Positions 12,245 through 25,092 are shown, counted from the first letter of the stretch. The stretch is DNA of 64,000 bases from Gigaspora margarita (GCA_009809945.1 WTPW01000934.1:169032-233031), one strand, 5' to 3'. Notes: generated by a model not told the origin, from the letters alone. Numbers and translations: made by a program.

Positions 12245-14212
12245 TTATAAGACTTCTGAAGTAACTAGAACTGCAAGAATATCTCTTGCCATTGCTAATA
12301 TATGAGGATATCTTGATTTATTTTTCTTCCACCAAGTTAGAATATTAAAGTGGGTCAGTAAGATATTGCTAAACTTCATTCTTTTTATTTGTGACATTTG
12401 CAGAACTTTCTGCAATGAAGAGATCAAAATTTTTTATAAATTTATCTTCCTCAGAAATAGTACTAGAAAAACTATAAGAATTATTAAGATCATCTTTATT
12501 TGGTGCATATTCTAATTTATAGATCTCTATAGCTTTATAAAAAGTAAAAGTCATAAGATCATATGTTTAAAATTTTAATATATTGCACAAAATTAATCTA
12601 TTTTTCTGGTGCTTGCTTCACCAACAATTATTTTATAAAAAGTTTATTTAACCAATATTATATAGAGTTAGAGTTAGCATTTGATTAGTTTGGCTAAATG
12701 AGCTATAATAAAAATAATTGTTTGTGAAATAAGGAGAATTCTGTTTTTTATATATATATAGCTTTTATTTAAAAAACTATTCACAAGTATGCCATCTGAT
12801 GTTCTTCTAGAAGGGGTTTTTAAAAAAACTATTTACCTATTATTTAAAAACTTTTAACTAAACCAAGAACTTTATATTGTATGTTCTAACACACCTTGTT
12901 TTAATAGAATATAGAAATTTCTTAGCTTAATTGCATGATAAGTGCATTTTTTGCTTATATACATATCACCCATATATGACCAATATTTATCAAATTTACA
13001 TTGCATTGGTATTACTATTTGACAAGTAAATGGATCTGTATTAATAGCATTTCATTCAAGATGCAGCCTAAGTTTTACTATATAAGAAAGGAAAATATTA
13101 GCTATGGAATATGCACTTTCTGAAATAAGTTTCATAACTATAAATAAATAATCAATTAGCTATGGTCCACCAAGTCACTTCTCATCAAATTCTGATTGCT
13201 TTTTTAAAATCTTATAACTATAAAATCTAAAGAATTATTTAATAAATAACTGATAAAAATAAATCTTTATTTTTAGCTCTATCAAACTTATCAGTTAAAA
13301 TTTTTTAAGAAGTCCAAATATCAAAATTATAAGACATTAAAATTTAAAAAATTTATACAATTTATTATATAAGCTATAAAATTGGCACCTTGTTGTTACA
13401 TATAAATTACATCAAAATTGGTATCACATATATTTGATCTATATAAAATTGGCGTTAAAGTGATAAATCCATTATAAAATTTTTTAAAGCAATATATAAT
13501 GATTATAATCAGCTTAATTGATTATAATCAATTAATTTTAATCAATTGTAATTGTTTGAGGACTAATCAATTATAAATGATTAAAGATATATATTGATTT
13601 TTTTTTGTTTTAACTCTAGAGCGTAGCTAGGGGCACAGCTGGCACCTCGTTTATTATGGTCTTTTTATTCATAGGAACCCGACATACCTGGGCTCCTGTA
13701 TTATTACATCATTATATTTTTTTCTATGACTAACCTACACCTCCCTACCATCAATCATTTTCCCAATTTCAGTCCAGCCAGTCCGCCACAGCAGGCACTT
13801 TAAGAGGTCTTTGCCCCCCTGCGCGCTTTTCTAGGTCGTCCCCTTTGTCGTCAGCCTTGAGTACTTTGTCCGATTTTAGTTTGGTGGCATCTAGTCAGGA
13901 GCTTCAATTTTGTATCCCTCATGGAACTTGCCTAATTTGTTATCAACACCGTGTTTGTACCTTGCAACCGGAATTTCACCAGTAGTATTCTTTGTTCAAC
14001 CGGATTTCCACCAGAAGTATTCTCTGTTCCACTGGGATTTCACCAGAAGTATTCTTTATTTCCTTTTTTGTCTGGATCTATACTAGGGGTCCGCTTTTCA
14101 TATGCCATATCTTCATAGAGCGTCCAAATGTGGTTATAAACCCGCACGCGGTCCTAGCACCCTGGTTCAGCCTGTCTGTCTCGTGACTCCGTGTAGAATT
14201 AATGTTCCTAGT

Positions 14213-14223
14213 GGGCTTGAACC
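14213..14223 (-). promoter_or_regulatory. SINE RNA polymerase III B box
   Basis: Minus strand GGTTCAAGCCC fits the B-box consensus GGTTCRANNCC and lies 33 bases after the A box, the normal tRNA spacing. Confidence 0.85.
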
Positions 14224-14256
14224 AGCAACCTTACGTTTGGGGACCTGGGAGCATAA

Positions 14257-14267
14257 CCACTATGCTA
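14257..14267 (-). promoter_or_regulatory. SINE RNA polymerase III A box
   Basis: Minus strand TAGCATAGTGG fits the A-box consensus TRGCNNAGYNG, 15 bases inside the start of the tRNA-like head. Confidence 0.8.
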
Positions 14268-14367
14268 TCAACCTGCAGGTCTTATATATATTGATTTTTA
14301 ATTGGTAATAATTGATAATATAAAAAATCAATTAATATCGATAGTTTACAAAGTTCGTAAATTTTAG

Positions 14368-14692
14368 TTAAAACTTAGGACTGAGTTTCTCAATAACCAA
14401 TAATTAGAATTTGCTCAAATTTTTAATACAAATAGTATCGATATCAGTCTAAAACATATTAAAATATCAGCAAATTTGAACTGGTATTTCTTGAGTAATT
14501 GCTTGCATATGATAGTTAATTTTTTTAAAAAAACTGATTATCGTATACAGTCAATTACTCAAGAAATACCAGTTAAAATTTTCGGATATTTGAATATGTT
14601 TTAGAACAATATCGATACTATTTGCTTTAAAAATTTGAGCCAATTCTAATTATTGGTTATCGAGAAACTCAGTCCTAAAGTTTAACTAAAAT
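14368..14692. repeat. Large palindrome, arms about 150 bp
   Basis: ACTTAGGACTGAGTTTCTCA on the left is answered by GAGAAACTCAGTCCTAAAGT on the right. Pairing continues inward through ACCAATAATTAGAATT, and then through ACTGGTATTTCTTGAGTAAT with ATTACTCAAGAAATACCAGT, around a short AT loop near 14,530. No coding sequence. Confidence 0.85.
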
Positions 14693-14736
14693 TTATGAAT
14701 TTTGATTATAATCAAAACTAATCTACTGAGTTACAA

Positions 14737-14835
14737 ATGTTATATCTAGCCAATCTAAATTTGGTGTATCTTGAATATATCTAGCCAAATTTGGCGTTCC
14801 TTGAATATATCTAGCCAAATTTGGCACATTTGATG
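14737..14835. repeat. Tandem repeat of about 34 bp, three copies
   Basis: ATATCTAGCCAAATTTGGC followed by GTTCCTTGA-type spacer is repeated three times; the first copy is the most diverged. Confidence 0.8.
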
Positions 14836-16480
14836 AGAAGTGACTTTGTGTACCATATTAGTAAGTATATAAATTAAAATTAATATTGCTTTTATATAAA
14901 GACTTATTTAAGTAAACAAATATTGCTTTTATAAAATGGCTTTAGAAAATTGCAAATGCTTTTAGCTTTTTCCTAGTCTTCATTAGTAGGCATAATTTGC
15001 CCAAAATCTGTATCTTGTAATGCAAGATGCTCAAATATATCTTTAAAGGAATAATAGATATAAGCATTAGGTATACAAGTTCCAACAGATAGGTACATCA
15101 AGAGTTGGTCAGCAATTTGATGCAAGTTCATTTCTACACCCAATTATAGCATCCTCAAAATTTTGTTGTCGATGTTGTGATCCATAAATCCACTTTATAG
15201 ATTCATGAATTTTCTTATTATACTTTTAACTTTCTTAAGACTATTATTTACTATAAGGTTTACTATATGGGCACAACAGTATCGATGTAATAAATATCTA
15301 TTAGCAATAAGCATATTCTGTTCCTCAAGTTTATATTTTATATTAGCTATTGCAGCATTATTACTGGTCACATTATTAGTAGTAATTGCCAATATTTTTG
15401 ATATAATACACCTAGCGATTTATTTAATATATTTTTAGTAGTAGTTGGTATTTTTACAATTATAAAATTTGTAGCAAATTACAACTAAAATGTATAAACC
15501 TCTAAAAATTGGTTAGAATACTAAAAGTTTTTGATATTAAGTAAGCTTCATATAGTTATGAAAAGAAATTGCTAATTCTTTGTAATATACTAATGATCTG
15601 CTACCACTAAAATACATTTTATTATATCTTTAACTATGATTTGCCTTTAATATTTATTTAATAAGGTTTAAAGTATTTATACTGTATTTACCAATCATTA
15701 AAACAATTAAAAAGTGTTTTACTAATAGTGATACCCATATGTGGTACAAGAACTTTCTTAAATACTAAGATTATTTTTTGAGGTTTCCAGTCTCTATCAA
15801 TAAAGTGATATGTAATTACCATATATCCAACAGTTTGAATCAATATCCATAAACCAGTTGTATAGCTCAGATATCTTGAATTATTGTATGTATATTTACT
15901 GTAAGATCACTAAAAATATTACTACAATCTTCCTGTATTGTTCTCTTACTTATTACTTTAAATTCTGGTTTTAACAAAGATTAAGAATCCTTCATGTTCA
16001 ACCATATGGAATGAGTAACTATTCAAAATAATCATTTTTGACAAATCTTCATGACTTCTTTTTTGTGAAAATTTATAAGTAGCAAGACCTGATGTGCCTA
16101 ATTTCAATGTTTGTTGTAATTCATCAATATTAAGATATTTTTTATATTTTGTGTTTTCATATGCTGAATTAAGGAGCCAGTTTCTGATTCAGGTTCATAT
16201 TTTAAATTATTTTTGCAATGCACACATTGGAAATAACTATCTAAAAATTATATTTTATAAATTTAACTAATTATAAAAATTATAACATAATAAAATAAGA
16301 TTTTACTTTTTGAAGAGTTAGGTTTAAAGTGTTCTTTCTTAAATACCCAAAATGGTTCCTTGCATGTTTTACATTTTTTGTTAATAACTACAGGACTCTC
16401 ATTAACAACAGTTTTCTCAGAATTGCCATCAACAATTGGTATTTCAGGATATTTCAGGGCTTTTCTCTTCATTAATTGCA

Positions 16481-18389
16481 GAATAGATGCTTTGTATTTC
16501 TATTTATGACAAGCAAAATTTAATGCTAATCTAGTAAATCTAATTTAAGATATAAATACCATTGTTCATTTTCTATCAATTAATATATTCTAAAAGTAAA
16601 TACAATTATTTACATCATTAGTGTTTAAACAAAAGTATTATCAAATTTTGTATAAAGATATAAAAAAATACTTACAGAATATTAGGTCATGCTATTGAAT
16701 GCTGAATTAAAATAAGTATTAAATAATATGCTAATATTAAATACTCATGTCCTAATAAGATACAAATTTGGTAAAAATAATTATTATATAGTAAATGAAT
16801 AAATGTGTTGCTTGTATGTTTAATAAAAATTTTTGCAATATTTTGATATATTGGTATTAGTTTTTGAATAGGATTTTTTGTGTTCAGATCACATTATAAT
16901 AAGCAGCATTTGGTTGATGAATTCAAATACATACATTAACACTACATAGGATTTGAATATATTGTACAAAACTTTAATATCAAGGACAATTTGCCTATTT
17001 ATTTAAAGTAAAAAAAAATATATATAGTTAAATTTATCTTTTTGTTTATATAAATAGTATGTTGTATTTATACATTTCTTTTTAATTACCTAATGTTCTT
17101 GCTAATAATTGTTATATTAATTATACATTCTCTTTAATTTATATTCTTACACATGCCTGGTTTTTGAAGCTTAATTCTTTGTGTGCATATGTTGTAAAAG
17201 TAGTGATGATCAGTTATGCAGTTAAAATATACTAACAATACTACAATCTAGCTAAACAAATGTCATTTAATTGTGCAAGACACCTGAACCTTGAATTGGC
17301 AGAGAAAGTGTGTTGATTTGGTTCATGCCTCAAGGTTCTTTGGATTCTGCTATATTGAAACTGGAATCAATCGTTAAGTGACTTGAATGTCACTTGATCA
17401 TGGAATTAAAGTGATATGATTTGTCATATTTGAAGATTATCAGTTTATGAATAATAACAGTTTATATTGATTCAATTATCTGGTTATCACTCTACAATGT
17501 TGAACTCTAAAGCTTTTTAACTTAACTAAGTTAAACTTTATTGAAGCGAAAAGGAGGGTATTATATACTTTTTTCCTTTTTAATAAATATATTGATATTA
17601 GACTAACTCTACTAGCTCTATAGAATCACCTCTGACTCACAATAACTATAGCACCTTTTGGCAAAAGTCAAAGTTAGCTTTTTTGTGCCTCATTGCATAA
17701 GAAACATAAAAACTTACTTGGCCTTGGTGCCAGTACTATAATTACATGGTACCAGTACTATAGTATTAATAGCGCCAAGACTGGTCTAAATATATTGTTT
17801 AGGAAAGAAAAGAAATAAACAAACAATGGCAGCAAAATGCCAAGAGCAATAACTAGATTGTAGCTATAGTGAGCGGGAGCTACCATTGCTATTCTATTTG
17901 GGGCTATTGTAACTATTGAATAGGAAAGCTTGGTACTCTTATGCCAAGTATAACTCTGATAGTTGACATTAGAAGGTCAAGACATGGATATTTATAATTT
18001 ATTAGGCATTTATTATAAAAAGAATGTATATTTATTTAAGAATAGTTTTTGAAAGCATATATTAGATACATTTTTTTCTATGATGAACAAAGGGTAGGCT
18101 AACCCTTTATATACATTCTAAATCTCAAGTAAGTTTACACTCCAACAGCTATGTTTACACCACTTTTAATACACTGATACCACTACTACTATGTTTACAC
18201 TATTGCTACTATGTTTACACTCCTTGAGTAACATTCATATCATTATGCCACTAAGAATACAGTACATAATAATGTCTAATACTAGAAAAGTAAAGTTATT
18301 ACAATATAATTATGGAAGGTATATGACAGCTTGATGAATTTTATAAGTATAGAAGTTAGAGACAAAGGAAAAATTATTCATTACATTAT
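16481..18389. other. Non-coding stretch, unassigned
   Basis: No gene recognised. Near 18,130-18,230 the decamer TATGTTTACA/TGTTTACACT recurs about five times. A near-palindrome around 17,725-17,785 pairs CTTGGTGCCAGTACTATA with parts of GGTACCAGTACTATAG. The region may be the 5' flank of the minus-strand hAT element. Confidence 0.35.
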
Positions 18390-21300
18390 TAGGGTTGCAT
18401 CGGTCCCGGACTGGGACTGATAGGGACCGAAGGACTGATGCAAGGACCAGTCCGGGACCAGTCCTTGTATCGGTCCTTATAATAAGAAGTAATTTTTTTT
18501 TCTCTGCGCATTTTGTTTTTTATCTTTATACCAGATACGGTTGCTTGTATAATAATAGATTTAACACTGGGTAAGTTAGATGAAATCAAGATCGGGGTCT
18601 ATATAAATAAGTATTGGTTTCTTTTTTTCTTTCACCAAGTTTTTTTGTTGAGATTGTGAAATTAACACTTGAAGCTCTGGTCTGAGCGAAACTAAGGACT
18701 GGTATAAGTTTTTTCTTATACTATTAGTTTCTGATTTCCTTAAAACATCGAATGAGTTTATGGCTTAGACGAAATTAGGATCTAGTTCCTTTGGTCTCTA
18801 ATATTGTTGAAGCATGACAAAAACGTCATGCAAAAGATCTGGAAGGGTGACAAGAACTAGATTTTTTCCACTTTCTGACTTTCATAACAAATATATCCAT
18901 ATATAAATCACTTGTATAGCTCGTAAGTATAGTAAACCAGAATTTTTCACTATTAGATCACAAAGTTTTTTTTCTTTCTTACAATACTAATTATTTTTTG
19001 TTGGAACATGAGTTTGATACTAGAAAATTTTAAAAGTGGCACTGTGAAATAAGATCCAAACCCGGAGAACTTGTCATTATGATAAGTAGCAGTTTCTAAT
19101 TTTATTTTATTTTATATTTTATTTTTTCTTTTGTTTTTTTAGCTTACATTTTTTCTTTGTAGAACTTTAAAATTACACTAGCCGTTTAAAGATTTATCCA
19201 TTATTTGTTTTTATATTATTTATCGTGGCCGTGTATTATTTATTACTTGTTTTGTTTATCTTTCATCATGAATTCCGTATATTGTTATTTGTTCATATTA
19301 CAGCCTTTATCCTTATTTTAAATTAGATATGGCATAGAGTAGCATTTTATTATGTGTATATCGAGTTATTTTAAGCATGATGGTTCACGAAAAGGTGCGG
19401 TATAATTAGATATAAACTTGGATGCTAATATAAAGTGAAATAGTGGAAATAAGTTGTCCCGAAATAAAATTTATATATGTGTAAAATGTATAAAAGACCT
19501 TGCAATCCGAATTCAAATTTACAAATAAATAAAAATTCAAACTAATAAATCGTATTCACATATAATCATATTTTATTATTTTTCATTTTCATCAATAGCA
19601 AATCGTAACTTTTTTAATATTATCCTTTGCTTTTACATTATTAAATTATAATCATCATTCTAACTGTCTCTGATCTTTGATTATAATCTCGAAATGAGTA
19701 TTGCTCAATACAGAGATATTGATCAAGATCTCTCAGATGCTGAAGACAATGCTAGTGATAATGATTCTGCATCGCTTAATCAAAGTGAACAAGAAATGCA
19801 AATCATATCTCGTGAGTCGGGCTCATCTGGAAATTGTGATTCACCTGTATGGCCATACTTCAATAAGGAGACAGAGGGTAAACTTGGTATACCTATCTGT
19901 AAAATATGTAAAACGGAGTTTTCAAAATCAACTTCAACTTCAACATTAGCACGTCATTTAAATATACACAATATAGTAGCATTAAAACAAGGGAAAAAGC
20001 TCTTAAATTCAAACCCTTATCCGAAAATTGAACAACAAGAGCGAACCGATTTGGTTGTAAGGTGGATAATTTGTGATCTGCAGTCATTTAGAGTTGTTGA
20101 AGGAGAAGAATGGCGAGACATAATTTCAAAATTTGACTCACGATACCAATTTCCTAGTAGAAATACGATAAAAAATCGTATAATGGATCTATTTCAAAAC
20201 AAGCAATATGAAGTTAAAGCAACATTGAATAAAATCTCTGGAAAAGTGGCATTTACTTTGGACATGTGGACAGCATTAAATGGTACATCGTTTCTATGCC
20301 TCACAATACATTATGTTGATTTAAACTGAAAACTACAAAATTTTCTTCTTGATATTATTCCAACAAAAGAGCGACATACAGTAATTAATATTAATAATGC
20401 AATCGTGAATACCTTAGAAGAACACTATATAACTGAAAAAACCTTGGCTCTAACCACAGATAATGCATCATCAATGGTTTTATGTGGTTTGCTTCTAAAA
20501 GGGATGCTCCAAGAATTTAATAATTCTGTTTTTTCTCATTATCGGTGTGCAGCCCATGTGTTAAACTTGGCAGTTTGTTGTGGAGTCGATTTGATTGATG
20601 AATCAATCGTTAAAGTACGATCATTGATGTCTTACATCAAAGCATCGCAGCTCACGATCAATGATTTAAAAAAATTATGTGATCTAAAGGGCATTAATTA
20701 TCTAGCTCCCGAACTAGACGTTGAGACCAGATGGAATTCTACCTATTATTGTTGGAAAAATGGAAAAAAATGGAACCCGCCCTAAACATGCTTGCAGCCG
20801 ATGATGAAGTTCTCAATCAAAAGTGCTCAGACGAAGATGAACGTGTAGATATTGATGTAAGTTTTTTAAAAATAAATAATAAATAAATACTGTAATAAAA
20901 ATAAATAAATAACAATTTCATTAATACAAAAATAAAGGATACACTGATCCTCTTAGAACCAATCGAATGTGCCACCTAACTTCTTTCTGCCTCTAGTTAT
21001 CCAACACATGGCAATATTCGATTTGTTTTTCTTGCTATTCAGGATCATCTATCTAGATATAAAGATGATGAAGATTTCTCACAAAAACAGATAGCAACCG
21101 CAATTTATCAAAAGTTAGATAGTTAATGGCCGATTCTAGATGAAAATTCGCAGATTTCAGCATTGCTTGACCCAAGAACAAAATTAATAGCATTCAAAAA
21201 TTTAGACGAGAAAACCAAAGCAATTAATATAGTTTCAAACCTCACTGGGTATTCCACCGTAATGCCAAATCCAACTACAACATCTTCTAGTAATTTATCG

Positions 21301-21977
21301 AATACGCGAAGTTTTTTTCGTCAGTTACGCTTAACTGATTCTCAACAAGAAAGGAATTCAACCTCTCCATTACCATCTATAAATTGCATACGAGATGAAT
21401 TAGAAACATACTTAGCTTTACCATTGGAGAATGAGGTAGATCTGCTAATTTGGTAGCAGGAAAAACAACGCGCATATCCAAGATTGTGTTTAATCGCTAG
21501 AGATTACTTGTGTATTCAAGCAACAAGTGTTGCCTCAGAACAAGCTTTCTCAATTGCTGGACAAACGATTACACCAACAAGAAATAGGCTGGACGGTAAA
21601 GTAGCAAGGGCAGTTTTATGCTTGAAGAGCTGGATAGAAAAAAAAATATGTAGTTAAACCATGTTAACTAATAGTTAAAAGTCGCCAGTAATAAAAATAA
21701 AAATAAATTCTTATCTTGTATTGTATTCTATATAATAATTCCAGTATAAATAAATGCGCATTATATTCATTAAGAGAATACAAATGGGCTAAATCTTAAA
21801 TAGTATTGTGGAAAAAAAAAATTATTATTGTTAATGTAAAAAAAAAATTGACCTATCACAGCTTGTACTACAAAGGACCATTGAGGGACCGAGGACCAGA
21901 CCGGACCGGACCGTTATTACTATGTAATCGGTCCTGCTAAGGACCAGACCAGACCGGACCGGACTGGTGCAACCCTA
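18390..21977 (+). mobile_element. hAT element with transposase remnant (3.6 kb)
   Basis: Left end TAGGGTTGCATCGGTCC matches the reverse complement of the right end (TAGGGTTGCACCAGTCC). Both are flanked by an exact 8-bp duplication TACATTAT (18,382-18,389 and 21,978-21,985), diagnostic for hAT. The subterminal regions (18,405-18,480 and 21,875-21,970) are packed with GGACCAG/GGACCGG motifs, likely transposase-binding sites. The only gene is the transposase remnant at 19,694. Confidence 0.95.
19694..21656 (+). pseudogene. hAT transposase with BED zinc finger
   Basis: The protein starts MSIAQYRDID. An acidic leader is followed by a BED-type finger (VWPYFNK near residue 55, CKICKTEF near 75, HLNIH near 95). 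The hAT core carries FTLDMWTALNG and LTTDNASSM, then CAAHVLNLAV and ETRWNST. The hATC region carries YPRLCLIARDYLCIQATSVA and then SEQAFSIAG. One intron is likely at 20,857-20,937 (GAT|GTAAG...AAAG|GAT), as it restores frame. Breaks: TGA at 20,327 where hAT proteins have Trp, a frameshift near 20,740-20,770, a TAA near 20,976, a TAA near 21,124 and a TAG at 21,454 in the conserved WW pair. Start chosen as the first ATG ahead of the BED domain. Not functional as it stands. Confidence 0.9.
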
Positions 21978-22984
21978 TACATTATGCAAATCTAACAAAC
22001 AATGAGTAATGATAGAAGAAATAATACTATTATAAATAATATAAACAGTGTAAAAATATCCTAAATAAACAAATAAAAAAATGCTTGGGCAAGGCCCTTT
22101 ATAATATATATACTAATAAGAACAAAGCTAAGTTAACTTTTCCAAGTGACTTTCATCTTATTCAAAAACTTGCATTTCATATCTTCAAATGCTCTTATAA
22201 TACTATAAAGAAAAGCCACTTTAATTAACTCATTTTATGATAATAACTAATTAGCATTAGTAGCCATTGCAAAATCCTGTTGATATATACTTATTTGAAT
22301 GCACTTATAATACTATCCCTTAAACTGTGAAGCAAATCCAAGCAAATTTGCTTGGAAAATTGCTATAAATATGCTTATGATCTATATTTTTTAAAACTTA
22401 AAATATTTAATTAAATTTTTTTTGATAATATTTGAATATAAGAATTATATTATAGTAGTATTTAATTTATATTATAAGAAAAAAATGTTTAAGTTGCTTA
22501 TAAGCTAAAAATAGCCAAATTTTAAAAAATTTATTAGCCAAAAAAATTATTTACTTATTCTTGGTGAACTCTATAAATATTAGCTCTAACTTTCTGTTTT
22601 AATACAATATTGTAGTTTATAAAAAGGATTGCAACTTTATTTATTGCAACTTTTGTGATTTACTTGTAAAAATTAGGACTTGTATTAGAAGTGAAAACTT
22701 TTTTTATAGACAGGAACTTATAAAATTTAAGAAAATCTAAAGAAAATTTTTATAGTAAAAATTTTAAAATAAAAACTTTAAACTTTTATTGCTTTAAAGT
22801 TTATTAATAATTTTAAAAAAGTTTCTTAATAAAGTTTATAAAATATGTTTTAAAGAAAATATTCTATAAATAATATAGACCTTATATTCTTAATAAAATT
22901 TTATTTTGTTTAAAAAATTGTAAATATATTTAAAAAATCTAGGCAAATTTGCCTAAAAACCAGTTTAAGGGATAAAATAAGGTT
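21978..22984. other. AT-rich non-coding stretch
   Basis: No gene recognised. The phrase CTTAAACTG...CAAGCAAATTTGC near 22,320 is partly echoed in reverse near 22,940-22,970 (GCAAATTTGCCTAAAAACCAGTTTAAG), suggesting a small MITE of about 660 bp, but the match is short. Confidence 0.35.
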
Positions 22985-23166
22985 ATAATATAAGTTTACC
23001 AGGTATTATTGGGCCTAATTGGGCTTTCTTACAAAACTTGAACCCAGCCTGATATTTAATAGGCCTGATCTGTGTATGGTCTAAATAATAGCAGCCTCAA
23101 AAATTAAGGCCCAAATTGAACAAAGCCCAGCTTAGCCCACAAGTTTCTGGACTGAGCCCAGCTCGT
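22985..23166. repeat. GC-rich block with AGCCCAGC motifs, cut by the Gypsy LTR
   Basis: Repeated GGGCCTAATTGGGC, GCCCAGCTTAGCCCA and GAGCCCAGCTC motifs resemble the block at 9,632-9,790. It stops abruptly at the start of the LTR (23,167), so the retrotransposon probably inserted into it. Confidence 0.5.
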
Positions 23167-23581
23167 TGTTATGCTCAATTTTTAATTTTAGTTAGTATTA
23201 TTTTTTTTTGTTATATATTTCTTATTTTGGCATAGATTGTAGCACAGTTGGTTAAATCTCTAGTTGACTGATTGAATCTCCAAATGACTAATTAAATCTT
23301 CAAATGAAGAATTAAAGCCACTATATGAATTAAAATATATATAAGGGTTTAGTTTCAGCTTATAAAGAGTAGACAGTAGTGAACAGTAGTTAACAAATAT
23401 AAATAGTATTTAGTATTATTGTATTAATTTGATGTATTGATTTATATTAATAAAAAGAAACCCTATAATCTGTAACTATATGTATTAGTTTATTGCTTTA
23501 ACCCATTTAACCTTATTATTTTTGTTTACAATCAAAAAAATCTGGCACAATTTCATCAAGCTCTCTCAACTGATCATAACA
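23167..23581 (+). mobile_element. Gypsy-type 5' LTR with adjacent primer-binding site
   Basis: A 415-bp segment begins TGTTAT and ends ATAACA, a perfect inverted terminus. It is followed directly by a primer-binding-like sequence TTTGGTGCTAATTGTGTG (23,583-23,600) and then, after about 260 bp, by gag. No matching 3' LTR is visible; the candidate at 52,022 begins TGTTAT but is otherwise dissimilar. Confidence 0.7.
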
Positions 23582-23859
23582 TTTGGTGCTAATTGTGTGA
23601 ATTGATCCTTTTAACTCCATACTTCTTAGAGCCATGATATTAATCACCTGATTATTTTTTATTAGAGGCCTACCCCCTTTTCCCTTTTTAATATAAAGTT
23701 TGTCAGGTTTCTGTATATAATTTCAACATTTTTTACCTCTTCCCCTAAAAAATTACCTGATTTTTGTCACTCCCCTTATAATAAAATTAATATTTAGTTA
23801 AAATAATATAATTAATTCAAAGAACAATAAGAGAATGGATACAATAATGAACATTTTAC

Positions 23860-24479
23860 TCAACTTTTCCAGGCTGTGGTAAATGTTTTGGTGCATTCTC
23901 AGAAGCTTCAAGTAGAAATAGATTTGGTAAGAATCCCAATTTTTATAGATAGTGACCAAGACCCAATAAAATGGTTAGTTAGTTAATTGGGCCTTTGAGG
24001 CAAACAATGTTTAGGAATAAGAATACTCGTAGTAGCAGGTGCCCATTTGTCTGGTTTGGCTGCACTATAGTAGGAAGAATATAAAAAAAGAATTCATTAT
24101 TGGGATAATAATGACTCACAAGACCAAAGCTTTGTATATTAGTTTCTTTTGGATTTTTGTACACTAACATTGATAGCTCATTGGAATTTGGAGTTGTTGA
24201 ATTGTTATCAAGGCCCTGAAAAAACTGTAGAGCAGTATTCCTTGAATATGTCCATGCATTTTACCAATTAGAAAGGGTTGATAATTGATATCCTAGAGAA
24301 ATGAAGGCTCAAATATTTGTGCAAGGTCTCTATTCTAACCTGGTGTATCTGTCTGACAATTTATTCCAAGTACTCTTCAAGAAGCCATAGACAGAGCCTG
24401 GATATATGAATTAATAATTGCACACAACTTTGCTGTGTGTGACCTACTACAGTTTATAATATGGTACTGAACATGGTAG
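23860..24479 (+). pseudogene. Gypsy gag, first part
   Basis: The plus strand carries a retrotransposon gag pattern: VVAGAHLSGLAA near 24,030, HWNLELLNCYQGPEKTVEQY near 24,180-24,240, then HAFYQLERVDN and PREMKAQIFVQGLYSNLVYL, ending in an AI.RAW.YE-like helix. These match the Retrotrans_gag region that forms the particle. Several frameshifts occur. The frame is interrupted at 24,480 by the hAT composite and resumes at 29,263. Confidence 0.75.
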
Positions 24480-24913
24480 CAGTATTTAAAATTGGCTTGC
24501 ACAAAATGCACATGTGCAAGTACTTTTTTTTGTGCATTAAAGCCTAAATAAGTAAATGCACATAAAATTAATTTAAATGATTGCACAGAAAAATAATGTG
24601 CAACAAGAATTAAAATATTTATACACAAAAAATAATATGTAACAAGAATTTAAAATTTTATTGTACAAAAAATATAATCGATAAAATTTAAAAAATATCA
24701 GTTGTTATTTTTTCATGCAAATTAGATAACTTTTTATTAGTACTATTTTCATTTATATATCTATGAATATAGCTAAAAAATTTGTAATTTTTTTATAGAA
24801 ATATAAAAAATCCTATATTAATAAAATATAAACTGATTTATATAAAATTTTAAAGTAAATAAGGTGGATATGGGTATATGCTGTACTACCAATTATGGCA
24901 CACTACCAATATC

Positions 24914-25023
24914 TATAATCTACTGATCAGAATTCTATGATTTTGGTACCAATCGATTTGTCACAGTGAGACAAACTAATTGGCACCAAAATCATAGAAT
25001 TCTGACCAACAGATTACGAGATA
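24914..25023. repeat. Family A hairpin, copy 2
   Basis: CAGAATTCTATGATTTTGGT pairs with CCAAAATCATAGAATTCTG around GTCACAGTGAGAC. Core shared with 8,925-8,955. Confidence 0.85.
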
Positions 25024-25092
25024 TTATTATTAAAGTAATATTTAAAGTAGATATGGGTATTATGGCAATAGAAGTATTGCAGTGTACAGCAA

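Larger units (their letters stand above)
13603..14283 (-). mobile_element. tRNA-derived SINE, about 680 bp
   Basis: The 5' end on the minus strand is a tRNA-like head with recognisable A and B boxes. The 3' end is an A-rich tail (T run after 13,603 on plus). Both sides carry a 16-bp direct repeat ATATATATTGATTTTT (13,587-13,602 and 14,284-14,299), as expected for LINE-driven insertion. The body is distinctly GC-richer than its surroundings. It contains three tandem units of about 32 bp (ATTTCACCAGAAGTATTCT) at 13,965-14,065. It is long for a SINE, so the tail may derive from a partner LINE; I see no match to the LINE at 53.8-61.7 kb. Confidence 0.85.
13161..14857. mobile_element. 1.7-kb inverted-repeat element inserted in the hAT transposase
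   Basis: The 30 bp at 13,161-13,190 match the reverse complement of 14,828-14,857 at 28 of 30 positions (ATTTGATGAGAAGTGACTT). The insertion splits the hAT transposase reading frame. Its interior holds a SINE, a large palindrome and a short tandem repeat, but no transposase. Superfamily unknown; it may instead be a rearranged inverted duplication. Confidence 0.5.
12245..16480 (-). pseudogene. Decayed hAT transposase (Ac-like), minus strand
   Basis: Fragments of one hAT transposase appear in order on the minus strand. First is a CxxC segment (CKTCKEPFWVF) near 16,370, in the place of a BED finger. Next are VEHEGFLIFVK near 16,000 and GYMVITYHFIDRDW near 15,830, the latter the usual hAT catalytic-core motif. 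ITTNN...CCAHIVNLIV follows at 15,250-15,390 (catalytic Asp replaced by Asn), then NEDWEKAKSICNFLKP near 14,950, and CKFDKYWSYMGDMY near 12,980. Last is the hATC dimerisation region NILTWWKKNKSRYPHILAMA at 12,260-12,340. Frameshifts and stops lie between the segments. An insertion at 13,161-14,857 separates NFLKP from KLISESAYSIANIF. Inactive. Confidence 0.8.

Noticed and set aside
14213..14281. A tRNA gene
   Set aside because: A and B boxes are present, but the sequence lacks a convincing cloverleaf acceptor stem, and it is followed by a SINE body, tail and target duplication.
18120..18240. TGTTTACA repeats as forkhead-type binding sites
   Set aside because: The decamers recur in a simple degenerate tandem; nothing else supports a regulatory role.
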